NCBI GenBank assembly: GCA_015064885.1
Contig: SVRJ01000003.1
Coordinates: forward strand, 1 to 64,000
DNA: 64,000 bases
Reading direction: 5' to 3'
From: Oscillospiraceae bacterium
GTDB lineage: Bacteria; Bacillota; Clostridia; Oscillospirales; CAG-272
Under the pieces are notes generated by a model. That model was not told the DNA's origin, made no database searches, and saw nothing but the letters and a program-made list of their open reading frames with translations. Both the position numbers and the translations under genes were made by a program. The first letter of the stretch is position 1. Each line of letters starts with the position of its first letter. This document shows positions 53,875 to 64,000 of the stretch, in pieces.

Positions 53875-55656
53875 TCAATCGTTAAGCCATACCGCCATAT
53901 CGCTCTCTCCTCTGTTTGCAAATGCATAGTAAGGAATGAGCTTTATCCGGCGGGGTGTTCTTTCGGGCTCGAACGAATCCGAATAAAGCACGTCGTCGCA
54001 CTCTACCGTATGACCGGTAAATTCAACGGTGGGGAGACCTCCATAGGCTTCTCCTACGGTAACGTCGCTCTTTTCTCCCGCAAAGAAGGAGAATATATCA
54101 AAGTTGTTGTCTACGCGTTCCGCACAGTAAACGATCGGGCCTCTCATGACTGCGACCTTGCCTCTGCATGCCGCGATCTTCGGATTTGCCTTTACAAATC
54201 TTACGGGCATATCGAGTACGAGCGTAAGCTCGGAGGGGTTTTCTACTACTGCATATCCGTTTTGCATAGTATATTCGGAATCAAGTGTGAACGACTTGCA
54301 CCAATCGGGAATTCTGAGAGCTATCCTCTTCGTTCCGCTTGCGCTGATCTTTATATTTCCGTTCACGGGGTAAACGGTCGTGACCTTTACCTTCATACCG
54401 TCAAGATCTACGCTGCTGTCCATATACTGATTTACGTAGAGAGTGTCGCCGTCAACACCGTAAGCATATGCCGCGAGAGAGGGCATAAGTCTTACTATAT
54501 TCGGAGGGCAGCAGGAGCATCCGAACACACGCTTGCGCTGTGTTATCGGAAAAGCCTCAGGAACTACGTTTGCCTTATATCTGCTTCTGTTACGCATGTT
54601 TATCTCAAGCGGATTGGTATAGAAGAAGGAAACACCGTCGAGAGAAAGACCCGACATAACTCCGTTATAAAGTGCTCTCTCGGCAACGTCAGCATATTTC
54701 GAATCGTTCTGAAGTCTCTGCATTCTCGTAGCAAAGAAAAGGAGAGCTATAGACGCACACGTCTCCGCGTATGCAAGGTCGTTCGGAAGATCATACGCCT
54801 CTGTAAACGCCTCACCGAGCTTTGTTGATCCGATACCGCCTGTTATGTACATCTTCTTTTTTGCAATGTTATCAAAAAGTCGCTTGCAAGCAACAGCCAT
54901 AGGCGTATCGTCTGCTACAGCAGCGTAATCTGCCATACCCGAATACAGATAGCACGCTCTTACAGAGTGTCCTACAGCCTCATCCATAGAAACTACGGGA
55001 ACGTGGCTCTGATTGTACTGTCCCTTATCTTCCTTTATTCCGTGGCCGCGCATAACCAGGAAGAAGCGTGCAAGGTCGAGATACTTCTCATCTCCCGTAA
55101 CGTCGTAGAGGCGGAGAAGGGCAAGCTCTATCTCCTGGTGACCCGGAGTTGTGAAGGACGCACCCTTCTCCTCCATAAATATCTTTGTTATGCAGTCAAC
55201 GTATTTTGAGGATATCTTTATAAGTCTGTCATTGCCTGTAGCCTCATAGTATGCGACTGCCGCCTCAAAGAGATGTCCCGCGCAGTAAAGCTCGTGGTTG
55301 TTTCTGTTTGTAAAGCGTGTAAGCTCGGGGTGAACGGCATAGTAGCAGTTGTAGTATCCGTCCTCAAACGCATTCTTTTCCATAAGCTCGGCAAGCATAT
55401 TTATCTTGTCGTCAAGCTCCTTATCATATTCGAGTCCGAGGTAGTACGCAGCACCCTCTGCCCACTTGATAACGTCCGAGTCCCAGAATACGTGTGCCGG
55501 AAATTCCGCCTTCGGATCGCATTCGTATGCTCCTACGCGTCCGGTTTCATAAAATCTGTTCCATACGGCATCGACGGTTTCGTTTCTGACAAGATCGAGC
55601 TTGTCCTTGAGAAAACCGCCTTCAAGCTTAACGTTCTTAAGTCCTAAAAGTTTCAT
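53875..55656 (-). CDS. GH127-like beta-L-arabinofuranosidase
   Basis: VFWDSDVIKWAEGAAYYL; ASFTTPGHQEIELALLRLYDVTGDEKYLDLARFFL; CSCCPPNIVRLM zinc/catalytic cysteine cluster. Confidence 0.9.
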   Translation of the reverse strand: MKLLGLKNVKLEGGFLKDKLDLVRNETVDAVWNRFYETGRVGAYECDPKAEFPAHVFWDSDVIKWAEGAAYYLGLEYDKELDDKINMLAELMEKNAFEDGYYNCYYAVHPELTRFTNRNNHELYCAGHLFEAAVAYYEATGNDRLIKISSKYVDCITKIFMEEKGASFTTPGHQEIELALLRLYDVTGDEKYLDLARFFLVMRGHGIKEDKGQYNQSHVPVVSMDEAVGHSVRACYLYSGMADYAAVADDTPMAVACKRLFDNIAKKKMYITGGIGSTKLGEAFTEAYDLPNDLAYAETCASIALLFFATRMQRLQNDSKYADVAERALYNGVMSGLSLDGVSFFYTNPLEINMRNRSRYKANVVPEAFPITQRKRVFGCSCCPPNIVRLMPSLAAYAYGVDGDTLYVNQYMDSSVDLDGMKVKVTTVYPVNGNIKISASGTKRIALRIPDWCKSFTLDSEYTMQNGYAVVENPSELTLVLDMPVRFVKANPKIAACRGKVAVMRGPIVYCAERVDNNFDIFSFFAGEKSDVTVGEAYGGLPTVEFTGHTVECDDVLYSDSFEPERTPRRIKLIPYYAFANRGESDMAVWLND

Positions 55657-55660
55657 AGCA

Positions 55661-56458
55661 TTATCCTCTTCTTTCCTTGAAGCTTTTGTAATAATCAATA
55701 AACTCAGCATGAGAACGGCCGTTGCCCGCACATATCGAGCATCCGTGAAGAAGGTCTATCCTTCCTCCAAGCATATCGGTGATCATACCGCCCGCCTCGG
55801 AAAGGATAAGAGATGCTGCTGCATAATCCCAAGGCTGAAGTATCGTTTCAAAGAATACGTTCTGTCTGTTTGCGGCAACGTAGCAGATATCCAGAGCGGC
55901 AGAACCGCATCTTCTTATATCCATAACGTGCGGATATATAGAATACGTAAGATCAAACGTCTCCTTTGCAAGCTCCATATGATACGGAGACGTACCGAAT
56001 CCGAGAAGGCTGTGTTTAAGATCGGTATCATAAACCGAAATGGGCTTTTCATTCACGTATGCGCCCTTTCCCTTCTCCGCCCAAAAGAGCTCGTCAAGAT
56101 AAGGATTATACACCATACCGAGCACTACCTCGCCATCCTTGACGAGAGCTATCGATATTGCGCTGTGGTGGTAATCGAGAGCAAAGTTTGTGGTTCCGTC
56201 TATCGGGTCTATAATAAAGCAGTAGCCTTCAAGGCTCTCCGACGAGTGAGAATCCTCCTCGCCTATAAACTTTGCCTCGGGAAGTATCTTTTTCAGCTCT
56301 GCGTAGAGGAACGCCTGTGTTTTTTCATCGTGCTCGGTGCACAGGTCGCGGAAATTCAGTTTAGAATGCATCTCAACGTGAGAATAATCAACGTTCTTTA
56401 CGTACTGTCCCGCCTCTTTTATTACTTTTTCAATCTTTTCTTTAAGCATATTTATCAC
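55661..56458 (-). CDS. Inositol monophosphatase family protein
   Basis: FIGEEDSHSSESLEGYCFIIDPIDGTTNFALDYHHSAISIAL...QPWDYAAASLILSEAGG. Confidence 0.94.
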   Translation of the reverse strand: MINMLKEKIEKVIKEAGQYVKNVDYSHVEMHSKLNFRDLCTEHDEKTQAFLYAELKKILPEAKFIGEEDSHSSESLEGYCFIIDPIDGTTNFALDYHHSAISIALVKDGEVVLGMVYNPYLDELFWAEKGKGAYVNEKPISVYDTDLKHSLLGFGTSPYHMELAKETFDLTYSIYPHVMDIRRCGSAALDICYVAANRQNVFFETILQPWDYAAASLILSEAGGMITDMLGGRIDLLHGCSICAGNGRSHAEFIDYYKSFKERRG

Positions 56459-57495
56459 TTTCTAAGAGCAAGCTTTACGAGCTTATCGCAAAGCGCATCA
56501 TAATCTATTCCTATAGCCTTTGCTTCCTGCGGAAGGAGTGAAAGAGGTGTCATGCCCGGAAGAGTATTTGCCTCAAGGCAATAAAATTCATTTCCGTCAT
56601 ATATGAAGTCGATACGTGCATAGCTTCCGAGCTTCAGCGCGTTGAACACCTTCATTGTAAGAGCCGAAAGTCTCTCGTTCTCTTCCTTTGTAAGAGGTGC
56701 GGGGCATATCTCCTCGGTCCTTCCGGATTGATATTTGTTCGCATAGTCGTAAAAGCCGCTCTTCGGAATTATCTCCACGGGAGGGAGAGTTCTTCCGTCT
56801 ATAACTCCGACCGTAAGCTCTCTTCCGGTTATCTTCCTTTCAACGATTATGCTGTTTTCATATTTTGATGCACTGTCAAGAGCCTCCTTAAGACCCTCGA
56901 AATCATCCGCAAAGCTTACGCCGACGCTCGAGCCTCCGCAACACGGCTTTATAACGCAGGGATATCCTACGCGATTGGCGTAATCTTCCTCCGTGTATTC
57001 GTTGATATTCTTTTCATAACAAAGCCAATCGGCAGTGGGAACTCCAACACCTCTGATAAGCTGCTTTGATATGTTTTTATCCATAGCTATAGCGGCTCCG
57101 AGAGAAGGAGAACCCGTGTAGCGTATTCCGAGGATCTCAAGCATGGCCTGGAGCTTCCCGTTTTCACCCATGCCACCGTGAAGAGCCATAAACACTACGT
57201 CAGCCGCGTGGCAAAGATCTATTATGTTTTCTCCTATTTCGGATTTTCCGCCTCTTTCTCTCTTAAGTTTTTCAAGGTCGGGAACCTCTTCACCAACTGT
57301 ATACAAATAATCAGATCTGCTTGTAAAGGTATTCACGTCAACCTTCTCACATCCCATGAATACGTCTGCAAGCGCTACCTTATATCCGCTTTTGGCGAGA
57401 GAATTCGCAATAAGGCTTCCCGAGACGAGCGAAACGTCTCTTTCATGGCTGAGACCTCCTGCGAGCACTGCTATCTTAATATTATTTCTGTCCAT
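56455..57495 (-). CDS. ddl: D-alanine--D-alanine ligase
   Basis: IAVLAGGLSHERDVSLVSG...VFMALHGGMGENGKLQAMLEILGIRYTGS...CVIKPCCGGSSVGVSF...LEANTLPGMTPLSLLPQ. Confidence 0.95.
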   Translation of the reverse strand: MDRNNIKIAVLAGGLSHERDVSLVSGSLIANSLAKSGYKVALADVFMGCEKVDVNTFTSRSDYLYTVGEEVPDLEKLKRERGGKSEIGENIIDLCHAADVVFMALHGGMGENGKLQAMLEILGIRYTGSPSLGAAIAMDKNISKQLIRGVGVPTADWLCYEKNINEYTEEDYANRVGYPCVIKPCCGGSSVGVSFADDFEGLKEALDSASKYENSIIVERKITGRELTVGVIDGRTLPPVEIIPKSGFYDYANKYQSGRTEEICPAPLTKEENERLSALTMKVFNALKLGSYARIDFIYDGNEFYCLEANTLPGMTPLSLLPQEAKAIGIDYDALCDKLVKLALRK

Positions 57496-57631
57496 TGTAA
57501 ACTCCAATTAAATATGATGTTGAGGTATTTCCTCAAAAAATGAATCCTTCGTAAATCTGTGCTTATGCTCACCAAGGGAACCTTTACAAGAAAAGTTCCC
57601 TTGGTCAAGCTTTTATTATATCAAAAAACTA

Positions 57632-58369
57632 TCAGTCAAGAGCCTTCTTCGCAACGTCGGGATAGTTTGTGATCACTGCGTCAACGCCTGCTTCTGCAAG
57701 ATGCTTTACGTCTTCCGCGGTATTTACCGTCCATGCATGAACGCGGATGCCTCTCTTGTGCATCTCTTCAACGTACTCGGGATAAAGGTCTACCTGATTC
57801 ATCTTGGGGTGAGAAGCCTTTGCGGGAATGTTTGCAACGTAGTCCCAAGCCTTTACCATATTGAAGCTGTAAAGAGGAGCTATGAAAGCGTTGGGATCTG
57901 CTACGAGCGTGCGTGCGATCTGCTCATGGTCAAAGGAGGAGTAGATAACTCTGCCTTCCATTCCGTACTCCTTCTCAAGGGCTACAAGAGCCGCAGGAAT
58001 AGCGGGATCTATGCTCTTTATCTCAACGTTTACTACCTTACCCGTAGGTGCGAAAAGCTCATACACCTCGGAGAGAAGCGGGATCTTTGTTCCCTTGAAC
58101 TCGGGAGCGAACTTTACACCGAAATCGAAAGCAAGAAGCTCTTCATAGGTATAATCCGTGATCTTTCCCTGACCGTTGGAGGTTCTGTCTATCTTCTCGT
58201 CGTGGCAAACAACTATCTTTCCGTCCTTAGAGAAATGAACATCAAGCTCGATTCCGTCTGCTTCCATATCGAGAGCAAGCTTGAATGAGGGCATTGTGTT
58301 TTCAGGTGCGTAACCGCAAGCGCCTCTGTGCGCCCACACGAAAGTTCTGTCGGTAAGTGTCTTTTTCAT
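57632..58369 (-). CDS. Glycerophosphodiester phosphodiesterase
   Basis: VWAHRGACGYAPENTMPSFKLALDMEADGIELDVHFSKDGKIVVCHDEKIDRTSNG. Confidence 0.95.
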   Translation of the reverse strand: MKKTLTDRTFVWAHRGACGYAPENTMPSFKLALDMEADGIELDVHFSKDGKIVVCHDEKIDRTSNGQGKITDYTYEELLAFDFGVKFAPEFKGTKIPLLSEVYELFAPTGKVVNVEIKSIDPAIPAALVALEKEYGMEGRVIYSSFDHEQIARTLVADPNAFIAPLYSFNMVKAWDYVANIPAKASHPKMNQVDLYPEYVEEMHKRGIRVHAWTVNTAEDVKHLAEAGVDAVITNYPDVAKKALD

Positions 58370-58408
58370 AATATGTTTTTCCCTTCTTGTTTATTATAAA
58401 TTATTTTA

Positions 58409-60358
58409 TTAAAGGTCAAATTTCATGATTCCCGAATGCTCGAGAAGCTTGATAAAGAGTCCTCCCTGTACCGTACGGTTTCTGAAGCTCTTTCTTGCGC
58501 TTATGTGCTCAAGCTTACCCCATTCGGAATGGCAAGCGGTAATTGTATAATACCAGTCTGTCATAGGAACTCTCGAGGGAGAGAGGTGGAAGAAAAGCCA
58601 AAGAGGAGAGACAAATTCTTCAAAATCCTCTTTTCTCTCTGCAAGAGTTGCTGTCCATACGAGCCAGTCGCTCTTTGTATACGGCTTTCTGTTATCGAGC
58701 GGCATGCCATACGGATGAATTCTCTTCTTATAGCTTGCAAACTCGGAGGCGAGCACGCTCTTAGGCATAATATCGAGTCCGAAGAGCTTATCCCATACGA
58801 TATTGTACTTCATGCTGAAGGTATCCTCCGCATCAAACGCAAGCTTATAGCTTCCATCCTTATTGGAGGCTCTCTCTATCCAACTCTTGGCATAGCTCTT
58901 TGCCATAGTGATATATTTTCTTCCCTCGCGGACCTGTCCCTTCATCTTGTAGATGATACCCATGGACGCTATGCCCATAATAGCCTTGAGAGAAAGGTTA
59001 CAGTTATGAGCGAGGTGACCCGCAAAATCATCCGTGCAAAGCTGATGTCCGGGGTCCTCACCGTTGTCTATAAGGTATTTAACCCATTGCTCAAGAAGAT
59101 CGAGATGCTCGTCTGCAAACGAAACGTCGTTTGTAGCGACCGCTACTGCGGCATCCATTATTATCATGTTTCCGCATTCCTCTACGGGCATCTGCTTTTC
59201 AAAGAGGAGCACGCCCTCCTTAAGACCGTATCTCTGTCCGTCGACTGCGGGATAACGTCCTGCGTCGTGAGGTGCAAAGTCAAATTTCCATGCGTCGCTT
59301 CTCGCGAACTTATATATGGGACGCATCATTCCCTTTACAAGCTCGGGATTGTAGAGAAGGAAAAATGGTATCGAAGGATAACTTACGTCAACGGTTGCGG
59401 CACAGCCGTTGGAGTAACACTCCTTTGATATAAAGAGTATCTCTCCGTTCTCGTCCACTACAGCCTTATGCGCGCCTATAGTCTGACGGACCGCAAGCTG
59501 GAGTATTTCGGCATACTTTTCACCGCCTGCTCTTACAGCGTCGGTATACATCTTATCAGAGAAGTCCTTACAAAGAGAAAGAACGTACGAATAATCCGAC
59601 CTTGCCTCTTCTATAGCCTTCTCTATAGTCTTTCCGTTGTTATTCCAGCAGGACTTTAGGTGCTTTCCGAAATAATTTATTGAATAGATATCGTCGTAAG
59701 CAAAGGTAACGAGGTATGATTCGTGCGGCTTAAGCTCGGCACTCTGCACACAGGCAAAGGTCATCTCGTCCTTGTTTTCAAACGAGACCCGCGACTCGGA
59801 GTCGCCGGTAAGATAGAAGTAACCCCAATCTATACGTAGATCGTCTCCGTCTCTCGCGAGAACGTTCTGGACCGATGAGCCCATTTTTGCAGTCTCGCAG
59901 GAATTCACGTACAGCATCTCGGTGGTTACAGGGTACTGGCCTTTAATATCAAGGCATATCTGCTCGGACACCTTAACGCTGACCCTTACACTGTGCTTCT
60001 TTCCGTCAAGCGCACGTGTTATGACCTCAAGATAGCTTACCGGTCTTGTCATTATTTCAAGATCACCGGGAAGAAGAGGAGAGGTAAACGTAGCGGTAAG
60101 CTCAACACCGCCGGCAGAAAACACGTATACCGAGCTTAATGCATCAAAATCACTCTTTGTCTGCTTCATAGCGGGGACCTCGGGATCGACTCCCATAAAT
60201 CTGTAGAGGGTTCCGTCTATATTCGCATACGCGTTTATTGTATTATCGTAGCCCGTCCAGTGAACGGTCGCGCTGTCAGTAAGCTTATCTGTGGAGGACC
60301 ATACGCTGAAATAGGGGTCTATCGTTATTAAAGGTGTACTTGGCGGACGAAGAATCAT
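58409..60358 (-). CDS. Glutaminase-like protein (DUF4965/DUF5127 family)
   Basis: RPPSTPLITIDPYFSVWSSTDKLTDSATVHWTGYDNTINAYANIDGTLYRFMG...NGCAATVDVSYPSIPFFLLYNPELVKGMMRPI. Confidence 0.85.
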   Translation of the reverse strand: MILRPPSTPLITIDPYFSVWSSTDKLTDSATVHWTGYDNTINAYANIDGTLYRFMGVDPEVPAMKQTKSDFDALSSVYVFSAGGVELTATFTSPLLPGDLEIMTRPVSYLEVITRALDGKKHSVRVSVKVSEQICLDIKGQYPVTTEMLYVNSCETAKMGSSVQNVLARDGDDLRIDWGYFYLTGDSESRVSFENKDEMTFACVQSAELKPHESYLVTFAYDDIYSINYFGKHLKSCWNNNGKTIEKAIEEARSDYSYVLSLCKDFSDKMYTDAVRAGGEKYAEILQLAVRQTIGAHKAVVDENGEILFISKECYSNGCAATVDVSYPSIPFFLLYNPELVKGMMRPIYKFARSDAWKFDFAPHDAGRYPAVDGQRYGLKEGVLLFEKQMPVEECGNMIIMDAAVAVATNDVSFADEHLDLLEQWVKYLIDNGEDPGHQLCTDDFAGHLAHNCNLSLKAIMGIASMGIIYKMKGQVREGRKYITMAKSYAKSWIERASNKDGSYKLAFDAEDTFSMKYNIVWDKLFGLDIMPKSVLASEFASYKKRIHPYGMPLDNRKPYTKSDWLVWTATLAERKEDFEEFVSPLWLFFHLSPSRVPMTDWYYTITACHSEWGKLEHISARKSFRNRTVQGGLFIKLLEHSGIMKFDL

Positions 60359-60563
60359 ATGTTTCACCTGTCTTTTGAAAAACAAAATCCTTTCAGAACT
60401 TATTATGTAATTATATTATATCACATATATTTTATTTTGTAAATAGCTATACCAAAAAATAATTTGAAAAATTAGATTTAATTTTTGAAAAAACTCTTTA
60501 CATAAGCGTTTTTTTATGCTATAATATTATCATAAATATTTTTTAAAAGGAGATATAAAACCA

Positions 60564-61367
60564 ATGCAGGAATTTCTCAAGCAACTTATAACATACGCTT
60601 GCAACCTCGGAAGCAAGCTTATCGTTGCAGTTATCGTATTTTTCGTTGGAAGATTTCTTATCGACCTCGCTCTCAAGCTCTATGCCAAGTCAAACAAGAA
60701 GGGTAAGCTTGACGTTACCGTACATAAGTTCGCAGGCAACTTCATAAAGATCGCTCTTTACTGTGTACTCGCCGTTACCATCGTAGGTATACTCGGTCTT
60801 CCCACAGCAAGCTTCATCGCTGCTTTCGGATCTGTCGGTGTTGCGATCGGTCTTGCTCTTCAGGGCTCGCTTTCAAATTTTGCCGGCGGTATTATGCTTC
60901 TCGTATTCAAGCCCTTCAGCGCAGGTGACGTTATTGAATCCGGCGGTGTAGTCGGCACGGTTGAAGCGATCACACTCTTCTACACCTACGTTGTAACTCC
61001 CGATAACAGAAACGTTACAATTCCCAACGGCACACTCGCAAACAGCACTATCTTCAACAGCTCTGCCAAGGACGATCGCCGTGTAGATATGCAGATCACA
61101 GTTGCAAGCTATTCTGACCTTGATCTTGTAAAGAACACTCTTACGATCCTCGGTGAGAATCATCCCTCTGTTCTCGTTGACAAGGGCGTATACGCAAGGA
61201 TCTCTTCCTACACTCTCAACGGCATTGCAATTGATTTTAGAGTATGGTGCAAGAAGGAAGACTACTTTGCAGTAAAGGCAGATCTTCTCGAACAGATCAA
61301 CGAAGCGTTCAAGATCCGCGAGATCACCATCCCGCTCAACCAGCTTGACGTTAACCTTAAGAAATAA
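60564..61367 (+). CDS. Mechanosensitive ion channel, MscS family
   Basis: TASFIAAFGSVGVAIGLALQGSLSNFAGGIMLLVFKPFSAGDVIESGGVVGTVEAI...RNVTIPNGTLANSTIFNSS. Confidence 0.95.
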   Translation: MQEFLKQLITYACNLGSKLIVAVIVFFVGRFLIDLALKLYAKSNKKGKLDVTVHKFAGNFIKIALYCVLAVTIVGILGLPTASFIAAFGSVGVAIGLALQGSLSNFAGGIMLLVFKPFSAGDVIESGGVVGTVEAITLFYTYVVTPDNRNVTIPNGTLANSTIFNSSAKDDRRVDMQITVASYSDLDLVKNTLTILGENHPSVLVDKGVYARISSYTLNGIAIDFRVWCKKEDYFAVKADLLEQINEAFKIREITIPLNQLDVNLKK

Positions 61368-61388
61368 TAACATACACATCACTATTAT

Positions 61389-61418
61389 GAGGGGCACGCT
61401 TGTGCCCCTCTTTTTTTA
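61389..61418 (+). terminator. Rho-independent terminator
   Basis: GAGGGGCAC-GCTT-GTGCCCCTC-TTTTTTT. Confidence 0.9.
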
Positions 61419-61460
61419 CGGAAATAGGCTGCGAGAGTTGTGTGCGAATAGAATATCACT

Positions 61461-61641
61461 GAAGCCGCAAGGCTTCAATATCACGATTGCGATAGCAATC
61501 ATATCACTCTTTGCGAAAGCAAAGAATATCACTAAAAGCAGAAAAAGAGAGAGCAAAGCGGTTTTTCTTTCCGCCTTGTTCTCTCTTTGTGTTTTTATTG
61601 CGAGCTTCGCATTTGTTTAACAAATGCATCGGGCTATGCCC
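61461..61641. repeat. Dense array of short hairpins joined by AATATCAC linkers
   Basis: GAAGCC-GCAA-GGCTTC / GATTGC-GATA-GCAATC / CTTTGC-GAAA-GCAAAG, then an 18-bp imperfect stem (61544-61561/61571-61588), GCGA-GCT-TCGC, GCATTTGTT-T-AACAAATGC, GGGC-TAT-GCCC. Confidence 0.85.
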
Positions 61642-61745
61642 ATATTCCTATTATAGATTCTCCGATAAGGACAACACCCGTATTTGTCGCGGCCTTTTTT
61701 TGATCGCAGACGGAGCTTGCCCCGTCTGCAATGTTAAAAAACTTA

Positions 61746-63776
61746 TCAATGAGGGATATTATTACCGTTGTCCGATCCGGGGAAGGAATTATAGTCGCCG
61801 TTCAGGTCGTCAAGTCTCTTCTGTGCAGATTCTTCACGTTCTTTCTTAAGCTGCTCCTGCTTTTCCTTTTCCGCTTCGTTGTCTATCTTACTCTGCTCTT
61901 CCTTGTTCGTTGAAACAGCCTCAACCTCTTCAACGGTGGGCGTACCCTCCATAACGAGCTTGAACTGGTCTGCATCCATTTCCGAGTGAGTAAAGAGATA
62001 GTCGGCAATAAAGTCGAGTTTCTCTCTGTTTTCAGTGAGTATCTCAACAGCCTTATCCATACAGGAGGTAATAATGCTGTGGATCTCTTCGTCTATCTTT
62101 GCAGATACGTTTTCACTGTAATCTCTGTTAGCGGAGAAGTCTCTGCCGAGGAATACGTTGTCATCGTGTCCGCTGCCATACTTGACGGGACCGAGCTTGT
62201 CGCTCATACCGTACTTGGTTATCATCTTCTTTGCAATAGCGGTAGCTCTTTCTATATCGTTAGAGGCGCCGCCTGTGTAATCGCCGTAAACAAGTCTTTC
62301 AGCCGCACGTCCGGCAAGGAGCACGGAAATTTCCTCTACAAGCTCTTGCCTGTACTCGCTGACCTTATCACCCTGAGGAAGATTTATCGTGTAACCGAGA
62401 GCTCTTCCGCTCGGGATTATTGAGATCATATGAACGGGGTCGCAGGTGGGAAGCACGTAAGATACGATGGCGTGGCCCGCTTCATGGTAAGCCGTATTCT
62501 TCTTTGCCTTATCGGAGAGATTTATCGACCTCTTCTTAGGACCTGTGATTATCTTGAGGAAGGATTCCTCGATCTCCTTCATACCGATAAGCGTCTTGTT
62601 TCTTCTCGCAGAGAGAAGTGCCGCTTCATTGAGAAGGTTTGCAAGATCCGCACCCGTAAAGCCGGCTGTGGATTTTGCTACGGTATCAAAGTCTACGTTG
62701 CCTTCAAACTTCTTGTTTCTTGCGTGTACCTCGAGAATTTCCTTTCTTCCCTTCTTGTTCGGGTAACCGACTGTTATCTGTCTGTCAAAGCGTCCGGGTC
62801 TGAGAAGAGCGGGGTCAAGGATGTCGGGTCTGTTGGTCGCAGCCATAACGATTATTCCGTCGTGCGAGCCGAAGCCGTCCATTTCAACGAGAAGCTGATT
62901 AAGTGTCTGCTCTCTTTCGTCGTGTCCGCCGCCGAGACCTGCGCCTCTGTGACGTCCGACAGCGTCTATTTCATCTATGAAAACTATACTTGCCGGATAC
63001 TTTCTCGCGTTTTCAAAAAGGTCTCTTACACGCGATGCACCTACACCGACGTACATTTCAACAAAGTCGGAACCGGATATCGAGAAGAACGGAACTCCCG
63101 CCTCGCCGGCAACCGCCTTTGCGAGAAGTGTTTTACCTGTACCCGGAGGGCCCATAAGAAGAACACCGTGGGGGATCTTTGCACCGAGCTTTGTGAATTT
63201 TTCGGGAGACTTAAGGAAATCCACTATTTCCTCAAGCTCTTCCTTTTCTTCATCCGCACCCGCTACGTCTTTAAAGGTGACCTTATTTTTATCGTCTGTT
63301 GCGAGCTTTGCACGGCTTTTGCCGAATGAGTTTATCTTGGAGCCGCCCTTTCCTCCCGCCATCTGTGAGTTCACGAAATAGAAGAGACCTATTATCACGA
63401 ACAGTATGATCACGTAGGGGAGAAGCTGTATCCACCAGGGCATCGTCTGATAAGGCTCGTATTCATACTCGGTAAGTATTCCCGCCTTCTTCTGCTCGAG
63501 TATGAGCTCTCCCAGATCCTGATAGAATATTCCTATATCGCGTATCTGATAGTTTACCGTCTTAAGACTTCCGTCCTCTGTCTTTACCTGCATGCTTATA
63601 ACGTTATCGTCACTTATAACAAAGGACTCAACGCTCTCACTTGTAAAGTACTGTACCACATCCGAATATACGGGCTTATCTCCGGTGTTCACTCCCGAAA
63701 GAAGAGAGAAGATAACCGAGAAGACAACAAATATAAGCACGAGATATATCAGAATGACCTTCCAATTGTTTTTCAT
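61746..63776 (-). CDS. ftsH: ATP-dependent zinc metalloprotease FtsH
   Basis: [63 protein letters not shown] (HExxH); two N-terminal TM. Confidence 0.97.
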   Translation of the reverse strand: MKNNWKVILIYLVLIFVVFSVIFSLLSGVNTGDKPVYSDVVQYFTSESVESFVISDDNVISMQVKTEDGSLKTVNYQIRDIGIFYQDLGELILEQKKAGILTEYEYEPYQTMPWWIQLLPYVIILFVIIGLFYFVNSQMAGGKGGSKINSFGKSRAKLATDDKNKVTFKDVAGADEEKEELEEIVDFLKSPEKFTKLGAKIPHGVLLMGPPGTGKTLLAKAVAGEAGVPFFSISGSDFVEMYVGVGASRVRDLFENARKYPASIVFIDEIDAVGRHRGAGLGGGHDEREQTLNQLLVEMDGFGSHDGIIVMAATNRPDILDPALLRPGRFDRQITVGYPNKKGRKEILEVHARNKKFEGNVDFDTVAKSTAGFTGADLANLLNEAALLSARRNKTLIGMKEIEESFLKIITGPKKRSINLSDKAKKNTAYHEAGHAIVSYVLPTCDPVHMISIIPSGRALGYTINLPQGDKVSEYRQELVEEISVLLAGRAAERLVYGDYTGGASNDIERATAIAKKMITKYGMSDKLGPVKYGSGHDDNVFLGRDFSANRDYSENVSAKIDEEIHSIITSCMDKAVEILTENREKLDFIADYLFTHSEMDADQFKLVMEGTPTVEEVEAVSTNKEEQSKIDNEAEKEKQEQLKKEREESAQKRLDDLNGDYNSFPGSDNGNNIPH

Positions 63777-63842
63777 CTAAAAAAATTACCGCATCACAGC
63801 ATAGCTGTGCCTTTCTATATATAAAACTATTTTTTTACGAAT

Positions 63843-64000
63843 TTATTTCTCATACACCGAAGGCTTGAGAATACCGACGTACGGAAGAGCCCTGAACTGC
63901 TCGTCGTAATCAAGTCCGTAGCCGATAACGAATTCATCGGGAATAACGCATCCGACAAAGTCTGCTTTAAAGTCCTTAAGCTCGCTATCGCGTCTTTCGG
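63843..64000 (-). CDS. hpt: Hypoxanthine phosphoribosyltransferase, C-terminal end (continues outside window)
   Basis: Reverse strand reads ...[39 protein letters not shown]. Confidence 0.85.
   Translation of the reverse strand, partial: ERRDSELKDFKADFVGCVIPDEFVIGYGLDYDEQFRALPYVGILKPSVYEK

Noticed and set aside
52359-54828. Long plus-strand ORFs (333 and 350 aa) opposite TldD/TldE and GH127
   Set aside because: Antisense shadows of well-supported minus-strand genes; no recognisable motifs.
57571-57604. CCAAGGGAAC...GTTCCCTTGG hairpin between ddl and GDPD genes as terminator
   Set aside because: Stem is good, but no U-tract follows on the minus strand, so a terminator call is not supported.
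61461-61533. Possible CRISPR array
   Set aside because: The repeated unit is only ~8 nt (AATATCAC) and the intervening segments are self-complementary hairpins, not unique spacers; no cas genes in window.
1-64000. Prophage, transposon or integrative element
   Set aside because: No integrase, transposase, terminase, portal, relaxase or terminal inverted repeats recognised; the RHS region is the only clearly mobile-like patch.

Overview
This 64 kb window looks like a chromosomal segment of an anaerobic, probably gut-associated Bacillota/Clostridia genome (taxonomy inferred from gene content and promoter style). It holds roughly 50 protein-coding genes. I recognised no rRNA, tRNA or CRISPR. Main blocks: (1) 1-3.2 kb: 3' end of an RHS-repeat gene followed by displaced toxin/immunity tip cassettes, RHS/HINT remnants and repeated hairpins. 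(2) 3.5-6.4 kb: thymidine kinase and a PadR/DUF1700-like/DUF4097-like operon. (3) 6.6-15 kb: glycyl-radical-enzyme (GRE) activase, large rhamnosidase-like glycosidase, divergent GRE, Pth2-type peptidyl-tRNA hydrolase and GH36 alpha-galactosidase. (4) 15-18.7 kb: two divergent URO-D-like proteins, a YgjV-like protein and a superoxide reductase fused to a BFD-like domain. (5) 18.8-22.1 kb minus strand: MATE remnant, cytidine deaminase, EEP lipoprotein, PHP protein. (6) 22.3-31.1 kb: dual-HTH LuxR-type regulator and a 2312-aa VWA plus multi-pilin-domain surface protein ending in NPPTG. (7) 31.2-44.8 kb: sialidase, XRE regulator, MgtC, an in-frame MFS-transporter/GH2 fusion, a second MFS, TcdA, thioredoxin, a second GRE, aldo/keto reductase and its activase. 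(8) 44.8-64 kb: serpin lipoprotein, phosphoesterase, RqcH/NFACT, HAD, type II pantothenate kinase, TldE/TldD, GH127, IMPase, Ddl, GDPD, glutaminase-like protein, MscS, a dense hairpin array, FtsH and the end of Hpt. The most noteworthy items are the MFS-GH2 fusion, the two divergent GRE systems, the RHS tip array, the giant isopeptide-type surface protein and the hairpin array at about 61.46-61.64 kb. All family calls come from reading motifs by eye; no database search was run.
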